Below are positions 58,797 through 64,000 of a DNA stretch of 64,000 bases, one piece after another (within the stretch, counting starts at the first letter, position 1; each line of letters begins with the position of its first letter). The notes beneath the pieces were generated by a model. That model was given only the letters and a program-made list of their open reading frames with translations. It did not search any database and was not told the DNA's origin. A program made the translations under genes and the position numbers. The DNA is from Micromonospora tulbaghiae (GTDB taxonomy: Bacteria > Actinomycetota > Actinomycetes > Mycobacteriales > Micromonosporaceae): the NCBI RefSeq assembly GCF_900091605.1, contig NZ_FMCQ01000009.1, positions 284,343 through 348,342 on the forward strand, read 5' to 3'.

Positions 58797-59072
58797 GTGG
58801 ATCGACGACACCCCCGGCGCCGGCTCCGCTCGGCCTCCGTGCAGCTCGGCGCGCTGACCGCGCTGGCCCTCGCGCTCTCCGGCTGCAACAACGGTTACGA
58901 CGACGACGATGACGACTGCGCGCTCGGGCCGGCCGGCGGGGGCGGCGACACCGTCGCGGTCGCCCTGCGTGTCCCCGCGCCGGCCACCGCCGCGCGCGGC
59001 GAGCCCGCCCCGACCGCCGCGCTGCCCGAGCGCGGCGGCTTCGGCACCCACCTCGCCTCCTGCGGCGGCTGA
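58797..59072 (+). CDS. small lipoprotein with RGGFG...CGG tail (mini-YgiB-like)
   Basis: This 91-residue protein has an Arg-rich start, a signal helix and lipobox (ALTALALALSGC), a poly-Asp stretch (NNGYDDDDDDCALG), an Ala/Pro linker and a C-terminal tail ERGGFGTHLASCGG. The adjacent gene encodes a YgiC-type ATP-grasp ligase 1 nt downstream, and E. coli YgiB, the partner of YgiC, also ends, as I recall, with an RGGFG...GG tail. The two genes are clearly one translational unit. It is probably a cell-surface lipoprotein whose tail is recognised or modified by the ligase. GTG 58797 is chosen from the lipobox spacing; TACAAC lies 6 nt upstream. Confidence 0.75.
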   Translation: MDRRHPRRRLRSASVQLGALTALALALSGCNNGYDDDDDDCALGPAGGGGDTVAVALRVPAPATAARGEPAPTAALPERGGFGTHLASCGG

Positions 59073-59073
59073 C

Positions 59074-60240
59074 GTGCGCCGCGAGGCGAGCACGCCGCGC
59101 CCCGGCTGGGACGAGACCATCCGGGCCCAGGGCCTGGTGTACGTCGACACCGAGCTGCCCGACGGCGAGATCATGTCGTACTGGGACGAGACGGCGGCGT
59201 ACTCGTTCACGCTGGAGGAGGTGCTCCGGCTGGAGGAGGCCACGGAGGAGCTGCACCGGATGTCGGTGGCCGCCGCCGAGCACGTGGTGGCCCGCCGCCG
59301 GTACGCCGAGTTCGGCATCCCCGAGTGGGCCGCCGAGGCGGTCGCCCGCTCGCTGCGCGAGTCCCCGCCGACGCTCTACGGCCGGTTCGACCTCTGGTAC
59401 GACGGCAGCGGGCCGCCGAAGATGCTGGAGTACAACGCCGACACCCCGACCGCGCTCGTCGAGGCGAGCATCGTGCAGTGGTACTGGCTGGAGCACACGC
59501 GGCCGGACGCCGACCAGTGGAACAGCCTGCACGAACGGCTGGTCGGCGCCTGGGCCAAGATCGGCGCCGGGCTGCACGAGCCCCGGGCGCACGTGCTCTG
59601 GTCCGACGAGGAGGAGTCGGGCGAGGACCAGATCACCGCCGGTTATCTGGCCGAGACGGCCCGCCAGGCCGGGCTGGACGTGACGCTCATGCCGATCCAG
59701 CGGGTCGGCTGGGACGGACGGCGCTTCGTCGACGCCGACGACCGGCCGATCACCACCTGCTTCAAGCTTTACCCGTGGGAGTGGATGCTGGCCGAGCCGT
59801 ACGGGCGGCCGGCGCTGGACCCGGGCACGCCCACCACCTGGGTCGAGCCGGCCTGGAAGCTGCTGCTGTCGAACAAGGCGCTGCTGGCGGTGCTCTGGGA
59901 GATGTACCCGGGGCACGACTACCTGCTCCCCGCGTACCTGGACTCGCCGCGTGGCATGACCGAGTACGTGGCCAAGCCGCTGCTCGGCCGGGAGGGCGGC
60001 TCGGTACGCATCGTGACCGGCGACACGGAGATCACCAACCCGGGGATCTACGGCGACGAGGGCTTCTGCTTCCAGGAGTTCCGCGCGTTGCCCGAGTTCG
60101 AGGGCAACCGGACGGTGCTCGGCAGCTGGATCGTGGACGGCGAGTCGGCCGGCGCCGGCGTACGCGAGAGCGAGAGCCTCATCACTGACGGTTACGCGCG
60201 GTTCCTGCCCCACTACATCGACGCACCGCGTGTGCTCTGA
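59074..60240 (+). CDS. glutathionylspermidine synthase-family ATP-grasp ligase (YgiC-like)
   Basis: This 388-residue protein is an ATP-grasp enzyme of the glutathionylspermidine synthetase C-terminal family. It shows PPTLYGRFDLWYDGSGPPKM, LEYNADTPTALVEASIVQWY, VEPAWKLLLSNKALLAVLWE, and YVAKPLLGREGGSVRIV near the ATP site; the length equals E. coli YgiC. Actinomycetes generally lack glutathione, so the true acceptor is not glutathione or spermidine. GTG 59074 is one base after the lipoprotein stop, so translation is coupled. The neighbour's RGGFG tail is the best candidate partner. Confidence 0.9.
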   Translation: MRREASTPRPGWDETIRAQGLVYVDTELPDGEIMSYWDETAAYSFTLEEVLRLEEATEELHRMSVAAAEHVVARRRYAEFGIPEWAAEAVARSLRESPPTLYGRFDLWYDGSGPPKMLEYNADTPTALVEASIVQWYWLEHTRPDADQWNSLHERLVGAWAKIGAGLHEPRAHVLWSDEEESGEDQITAGYLAETARQAGLDVTLMPIQRVGWDGRRFVDADDRPITTCFKLYPWEWMLAEPYGRPALDPGTPTTWVEPAWKLLLSNKALLAVLWEMYPGHDYLLPAYLDSPRGMTEYVAKPLLGREGGSVRIVTGDTEITNPGIYGDEGFCFQEFRALPEFEGNRTVLGSWIVDGESAGAGVRESESLITDGYARFLPHYIDAPRVL

Positions 60241-60259
60241 GTCGTCTACCGTTGGTGTC

Positions 60260-60826
60260 GTGAACTTCGACGCGTACGCCCGGACCGGGGTCGAGCTCGT
60301 CAACGCCCGGCTGGACGACCTGGACGGCCTGCGGGCCGTCTTCTCGGACGAGCAGGGCTGGATGCGCGACGAGGTCGCGGAACGGGACCTGGCGATCTTC
60401 CGGCGGGCGCAGAAGCGCCTCCGGGACGTCTTCGAGTACGGCACCTCGGGCCGGGACAACGAGGCGGTGGCGGAGCTGAACGCGCTGCTCGAGGCGTTCC
60501 CGGTGCAGCCACGCATCTCCGGCCACGACTCCTCGGACTGGCACATGCACGTGACCAGCCGCGGCGCCTCGGTCTCCTCGGAATACCTGGCCGGCGCGGT
60601 CTGGGGCCTGTCGGTGTGGCTCTGCGAGTACGGCAGCGCCCGCTTCGGCGTCTGCGCCGACGACCGCTGCGGCAACGTCTACCTGGACACCTCGTCCAAC
60701 TGCTGCCGGCGGTTCTGCTCCGAGCGTTGCGCCACCCGCTCGCACGTGGCGGCGCATCGGGCGCGCAAGCGCGCAGCGGTCGGCGAGCAGGCCGTCCCGG
60801 CGCAGCCGCTGTCCCCGGTGAGCTGA
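60260..60826 (+). CDS. CGNR zinc-finger protein
   Basis: This 188-residue protein starts VNFDAYARTGVELVNARLDD, an ABATE-like stress-response N-terminal domain, and ends with a CGNR zinc finger: FGVCADDRCGNVYLDTSSNC then CRRFCSERCATRSHVAAHRA, with Cys pairs for zinc. CGNR proteins are predicted transcription factors of unknown signals. GTG 60260 is preceded by TACCGT and a 7-nt spacer, a leaderless pattern; it begins 20 nt after the ligase stop, so it has its own promoter or is the third gene of that operon. Confidence 0.88.
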   Translation: MNFDAYARTGVELVNARLDDLDGLRAVFSDEQGWMRDEVAERDLAIFRRAQKRLRDVFEYGTSGRDNEAVAELNALLEAFPVQPRISGHDSSDWHMHVTSRGASVSSEYLAGAVWGLSVWLCEYGSARFGVCADDRCGNVYLDTSSNCCRRFCSERCATRSHVAAHRARKRAAVGEQAVPAQPLSPVS

Positions 60827-60832
60827 CCCCGG

Positions 60833-61639
60833 TCAGACGTCGACCGGGGAAGGCGCGGTCAGGTTGGCCCGGGCGAACTCCAGCGACTCCCGCAGGTCCG
60901 CCTCGCGGACCGCGCGGCTCTTCGCGCCCCGGGTGGTCACCTCGACCGCGACCGAGCCGGTGAAGCCTCGCCCGGCCAGCGAGCGGAGCATCTCCGCGCA
61001 GGGCTGACCACCGCGACCGGGCACCAGGTGCTCGTCGCGGCCCTCGCCGGTGCCGTCACCCAGGTGCACGTGCGCCAGCCCGGAACCCATCCGGTCGGCC
61101 ATCGCCATCGCGTCGGTGTGCGAGGCCGCGCAGTGCGACAGGTCCAGCGTGTACGAGGCATACCCGATCTCGGTCGGATCCCAGCCCGGTGCGTACGGGA
61201 CGAACTGCCGCCCGGCCATCCGCACCGGGTACATGTTCTCCACCCCGAAGTGCAGGCCGCCGAACTGCCCGGCGATGGTGTCGAGCCCGTCGGCGAAGGT
61301 GCGCGCGTAGTCACGCTGCCAGGTGAACGGTGGGTGCACCACGACGGTCGGCGCCTCCAGCGTCTCGGCCAGCTCGGCGGCCCTACGCAGCCGCTCCCAC
61401 GGGTCGGGGCTCCACACCCGCTGGGTGACGAGCAGGCAGGGGGCGTGCACCGACAGCACCGGGACGCCGTAGTGCTCGGCGAGGCCGCGCAGCGCGCCCG
61501 CGTCCTGGCTGACCGGGTCGGTCCAGACCATCACCTCGATGCCGTCGTAGCCGAGTTCGGCGGCGAGCTGGAACGCCGCCGCGGTCCGTTCGGGGAAGAC
61601 CGAGGACGTGGACAGGAGCACCGGAACGCGGTAGGTCAC
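60833..61639 (-). CDS. sugar phosphate isomerase/epimerase (AP endonuclease family 2 fold)
   Basis: This 268-residue TIM-barrel protein has VLLSTSSVFPERTAAAFQLA, AAELGYDGIEVMVWTDPVSQ, VHAPCLL, VVVHPPFTWQ, GVENMYPVRM and LAHVHLGDGTGEG. The His/Glu/Asp ligands in HPPF, VENM, LDLSHC and HVHLGDG form the usual divalent-metal site. It may isomerise a sugar or inositol derivative; the substrate is unknown. GTG 61639 with TACCCT 7 nt upstream suggests a leaderless mRNA. It is convergent with the CGNR gene. Confidence 0.9.
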   Translation of the reverse strand: MTYRVPVLLSTSSVFPERTAAAFQLAAELGYDGIEVMVWTDPVSQDAGALRGLAEHYGVPVLSVHAPCLLVTQRVWSPDPWERLRRAAELAETLEAPTVVVHPPFTWQRDYARTFADGLDTIAGQFGGLHFGVENMYPVRMAGRQFVPYAPGWDPTEIGYASYTLDLSHCAASHTDAMAMADRMGSGLAHVHLGDGTGEGRDEHLVPGRGGQPCAEMLRSLAGRGFTGSVAVEVTTRGAKSRAVREADLRESLEFARANLTAPSPVDV

Positions 61640-61714
61640 GCCTTCGAGGGTAGCCCCAAGCGCCAGCAAGCATCGGGACGAGCAACCGCAAAGCAACCCA
61701 GAGCGCTCGTACGG

Positions 61715-62659
61715 TCACATCGGCGCGAGCTGATCCAGCCGGCGCAGGATGACGCCCTCCCGCAGCGCCCACGGGCAGATGTCCACGCAGTCCACGTCGA
61801 GGCGGCGCATCACCGCCTCGGCCACCACCGCGCCCGCGAGGAGCTGGTGCGCCCGCTGCGCGCTGACCCCCTCCAGCTCGGGCAACTGGGCTGGCGGGAT
61901 GTGCCTGATGAACCCGAGCACCTGCCGCAGCCCGGTACGGGTCAGGCTGCGCCGCGCCCACAGCCCCGCACCGGAGGGCGCGGCGCCGGCCAGCCGGGCC
62001 AGCATGCGGAACGTCTTCGAGGTGGCGACCGGACGCTCCCAGCCCACCGCCGTCAACTGCTCCACCACCGGGTCGAGCTGCGCGTCCACGTACGCCCGCA
62101 GTTCCTCCACGGCCCCGGCCGACGGCGGCGCCGTGCCGGCCGGATCCACGGCGAGCCGCTCCCGGCTGAGCCGCCCCGCGCCGAGCGGCAGCGAGATCGC
62201 CACGTCCGGGTGCTCGTCGATCCCCGCGGCCAGCTCCAGCGAGCCGCCGCCGATGTCCATCGCCAGCAGACGGCCCGCCGACCAGCCGAACCACCGCCGC
62301 ACCGCCAGGAACGTCATCCGCGCCTCGTCCGCGCCGGAGAGCACCTCCAGGCGTACGCCCGTCTCGTCGCGGACGCGGGCCAGCACGTCGGCGGCGTTCG
62401 TGGCGTCGCGGACCGCGCTCGTGGCGAACGCCAGCAGATCCTCGGCGCCCAGCCCGTCCGCCGCCGCCCGAGCCATGCCGACCGCCTTGACCAGGCCGTC
62501 CGCGCCCCCGACCGTGAGCGCGCCGTCCGGCCCGATCTGCTCGGCCAGCCGCAGCACCACCTTCTCCGAGTGCGCCGGCCACGGATGCGCGCCGTGGTGG
62601 GCGTCGACCACCAGCAGGTGCACCGTGTTGGAACCGACGTCGAGGACACCCAGTCGCAT
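61715..62659 (-). CDS. Ppx/GppA-family phosphatase
   Basis: This 314-residue ASKHA-fold enzyme has GVLDVGSNTVHLLVVDAHHG (phosphate-1 loop), LAFATSAVRDATNAADVLAR, LSGADEARMTFLAVRRWF and LAMDIGGGSLELAAGIDEHP (phosphate-2). It is an exopolyphosphatase or pppGpp phosphatase. Actinobacteria often carry two paralogues; this is the shorter type and has no HD domain. TAGGGT lies 7 nt before the ATG, consistent with leaderless translation. It is codirectional with the isomerase-like gene, 75 bp apart. Confidence 0.92.
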   Translation of the reverse strand: MRLGVLDVGSNTVHLLVVDAHHGAHPWPAHSEKVVLRLAEQIGPDGALTVGGADGLVKAVGMARAAADGLGAEDLLAFATSAVRDATNAADVLARVRDETGVRLEVLSGADEARMTFLAVRRWFGWSAGRLLAMDIGGGSLELAAGIDEHPDVAISLPLGAGRLSRERLAVDPAGTAPPSAGAVEELRAYVDAQLDPVVEQLTAVGWERPVATSKTFRMLARLAGAAPSGAGLWARRSLTRTGLRQVLGFIRHIPPAQLPELEGVSAQRAHQLLAGAVVAEAVMRRLDVDCVDICPWALREGVILRRLDQLAPM

Positions 62660-62733
62660 GGGAAAGACCCTAGGGCCAACACGTTTCGTCGGCTCGGCGG
62701 CCGGGCGGGGTCACCGCGCGTACGCTGGTCCGA

Positions 62734-63540
62734 GTGACAGGGCAGATCGAGCTTCACGTGCTGGTGGACGACCCCGAGGACCCGCGCAGCCGCGAGGTCG
62801 GGCTGGACTTTCCCCGGGAGTGGATCGAGTTCGTCGACCCGGCCGACCCGAAGCACGTCGTCCGCGCCGACCTGACCTGGCTGCTGTCCCGCTGGACGTG
62901 CATCTTCGGCCAGGGCTGCCACGGCATCGTCGCCGGACGCGCCGCCGACGGGTGCTGCTCGCACGGCGCGTTCTTCACCGACTCCGACGACGAGAAGCGG
63001 GTCCGTGCCGCGGTGAAGCGGCTGACGCCGCAGACGTGGCAGCACTTCCGGCGCGGGTTCAAGAACTGGACCGAGAACGACACTGTCGACGGCAAGACCC
63101 CGGCCCGGCGTACGGCCACCCGCGACGTGGACGCCCCCTGCGTGTTCCTCAACGACGCCGACTTCGCCGGCGGTGGTGGCTGCGCGCTGCACGCCCAGGC
63201 GCTGCGCGACGGGGTGCACCCCCTGGAGTACAAGCCGGACGTCTGCTGGCAGTTGCCGGTACGCCGCGACCAGGAGTGGCACAAGCGGCCGGACAACACG
63301 AAGGTGCTGATCTCCACGCTCGCCGAGTTCGACAGGCGCGGCTGGGGCGCCGGCGGGCACGACCTCGACTGGTGGTGCACCTCCTCCACCGACGCGCACG
63401 TCGGCGCCGAGCCGATGTACGTCTCGTACGGCCCGGAGCTGACCGCGCTGATCGGCGCGCCCGCGTACGCGAAGCTGGCCGAACTCTGCGCCGCCCGGCA
63501 GCGCCAGGGTCAGGTCGCCCCGCACCCCGCAAGCGAGTGA
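62734..63540 (+). CDS. conserved Cys-rich protein of DUF3109 (YkgJ-like) type
   Basis: This 268-residue protein has no clear enzyme motif. Cysteines cluster at residues 56-75: SRWTCIFGQGCHGI and AADGCCSHGAFF, with others in VDAPCVFLNDADF, GGGCALHAQALRDG, PDVCWQLP and DWWCTSSTDAHVG. The pattern resembles DUF3109/YkgJ proteins, thought to bind zinc or an iron-sulfur cluster; no role is assigned to this group. TACGCT-GGTCCGA-GTG suggests a leaderless transcript. It is divergent from Ppx/GppA with 74 bp between starts, and ends at a strong terminator. Confidence 0.72.
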   Translation: MTGQIELHVLVDDPEDPRSREVGLDFPREWIEFVDPADPKHVVRADLTWLLSRWTCIFGQGCHGIVAGRAADGCCSHGAFFTDSDDEKRVRAAVKRLTPQTWQHFRRGFKNWTENDTVDGKTPARRTATRDVDAPCVFLNDADFAGGGGCALHAQALRDGVHPLEYKPDVCWQLPVRRDQEWHKRPDNTKVLISTLAEFDRRGWGAGGHDLDWWCTSSTDAHVGAEPMYVSYGPELTALIGAPAYAKLAELCAARQRQGQVAPHPASE

Positions 63541-63573
63541 AGGCCGGCACCCCGGGTTCGGGGTGCCGGCCTT
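63540..63573. terminator. bidirectional intrinsic terminator
   Basis: AAGGCCGGCACCCC (63540-63553) pairs perfectly with 63560-63573 around the 6-nt loop GGGTTC, followed by TTTTC on the plus strand. It overlaps the stop of the Cys-rich protein gene and lies 14 nt before the stop of the convergent secreted-protein gene, so it serves both. Confidence 0.92.
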
Positions 63574-63586
63574 TTCACTGTCTCGC

Positions 63587-64000
63587 TTACTTGTTCCAGT
63601 GTTCGGCTACGAGGTCGGCGGCCTGCTGCTCCCACTGGGCGTAGTGGTCCGGGTAGGCGGAGACCTGGACGGTCTGGGCGGCCTTGGTCAGCGGCATGTC
63701 CTGCCAGCCGTCGACCTGCTTCAGACCCTTCAGAAACGCCGTGGTCGAGTACTCGGGGTCGGTGATCTGCTCCACCGTGCCCCACCCGCTGGACGGACGC
63801 TGCTGGAACAGGCCCTGCGAGTCATGATCGTTACGGTCACCGAGGTGACCGAGGTTCTCCAGCTTCGACTCCTGCAACGCCGTGGCGATCGACACGACCG
63901 CGGCACGCTCGTCCATGCCGGCCTTCTTCGTCGCCGCGATGATCGCCTTCACGTTGGCGGTCTGCTCGTCGTTCAGGTCGATGTGGGACTGGGTGCCCTG
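63587..64000 (-). CDS. secreted lysozyme-like domain protein, C-terminal part (cut by window edge)
   Basis: Only the last 137 codons are inside the window. They form a domain with VKAIIAATKKAGMDERAAVV, SIATALQESKLENLGHLGDR, NDHDSQGLFQQRPSSGWGTV, ITDPEYSTTAFLKGLKQVDG and YPDHYAQWEQQAADLVAEHW. The A-L-Q-E-S-x-L and D-S-Q-G-L-F-Q-Q-R-P-S pattern is common to actinobacterial extracellular proteins with a lysozyme/transglycosylase-like fold; the Glu in LQESK is the candidate catalytic residue. The N-terminal part, probably a signal and cell-wall-binding region, lies outside the window. Confidence 0.7.
   Translation of the reverse strand, partial: QGTQSHIDLNDEQTANVKAIIAATKKAGMDERAAVVSIATALQESKLENLGHLGDRNDHDSQGLFQQRPSSGWGTVEQITDPEYSTTAFLKGLKQVDGWQDMPLTKAAQTVQVSAYPDHYAQWEQQAADLVAEHWNK

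Overview
The window is high-GC (about 70%) actinomycete chromosome and looks like Micromonosporaceae (Micromonospora or Salinispora type). The evidence is strong GC third-position bias, frequent GTG starts, many leaderless-looking starts, and developmental genes (bldN, an rsbN-like gene, a BldC/BdtA-like regulator) beside a rex-hem operon. As I recall, Streptomyces has the same neighbourhood, so this is conserved core chromosome rather than a mobile island. I saw no tRNA, rRNA, CRISPR array, phage, integrase or transposase.

Layout. 1-3.9 kb: a minus-strand signalling operon of receiver-SpoIIE phosphatase, CHASE3/HAMP histidine kinase, single-domain response regulator and inositol-monophosphatase-like gene, all overlapping by 4-8 bases. 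4-11.2 kb: a membrane M28 peptidase, a deletion scar holding the 3' ends of an imine-reductase-like gene and an HxlR regulator, then YCII, Smr, TPR, ROK sugar kinase, ABC-F and DUF4177-like genes. 11.2-12.6 kb: a repeat-rich gap and a BON-methyltransferase fusion. 12.6-18.5 kb: an arabinoside island with a LacI repressor, GH51 arabinofuranosidase and sugar ABC transporter lacking its own ATPase; a palindrome inside the promoter is the likely operator. 18.5-32.3 kb: an amino-acid permease, secreted enzymes (GHL10 glycosidase, phospholipase A2, large nuclease, lytic transglycosylase), a cyclase-ATPase regulator, FmdB zinc ribbon, tandem GNAT and an XRE regulator.

32.7-38.4 kb: rex-hemA-hemC-hemD/cobA-hemB on the minus strand, with a clear Rex operator upstream, so tetrapyrrole synthesis is coupled to NADH/NAD. 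38.8-43.5 kb: a NarL-type two-component pair, HAD phosphatase, glutaredoxin-like protein and acyl-CoA ligase. 43.8-50 kb: the sporulation sigma factor bldN, preceded by an overlapping 45-codon ORF and followed by its likely membrane anti-sigma factor, then a HAD-IB phosphatase, acyltransferase, NAD-dependent epimerase, a 33-residue basic AURKAIP1/COX24-type protein and a small excisionase-like regulator. 50.2-55.5 kb: a MacAB-like tripartite exporter and a membrane-anchored HExxH protein. 55.6-57.3 kb: an autoregulated TetR operon. 57.4-64 kb: VOC protein, proline dehydrogenase, a small lipoprotein paired with a YgiC-type ATP-grasp ligase, CGNR zinc finger, sugar isomerase-like, Ppx/GppA, a cysteine-rich protein and a truncated secreted protein.

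Three things are not explained by ordinary annotation. First, there is a set of long inverted repeats (arms 8-23 nt, loops 16-40 nt) confined to intergenic gaps, in several sequence families, two with more than one copy here. Second, at least eleven genes have a TANNNT hexamer placed 6-7 nt before the start codon, which fits leaderless transcripts. Third, the 91-residue lipoprotein next to the ATP-grasp ligase ends in an RGGFG...GG tail resembling the C-terminus I recall for E. coli YgiB, which suggests a ligase and tagged-protein pair.
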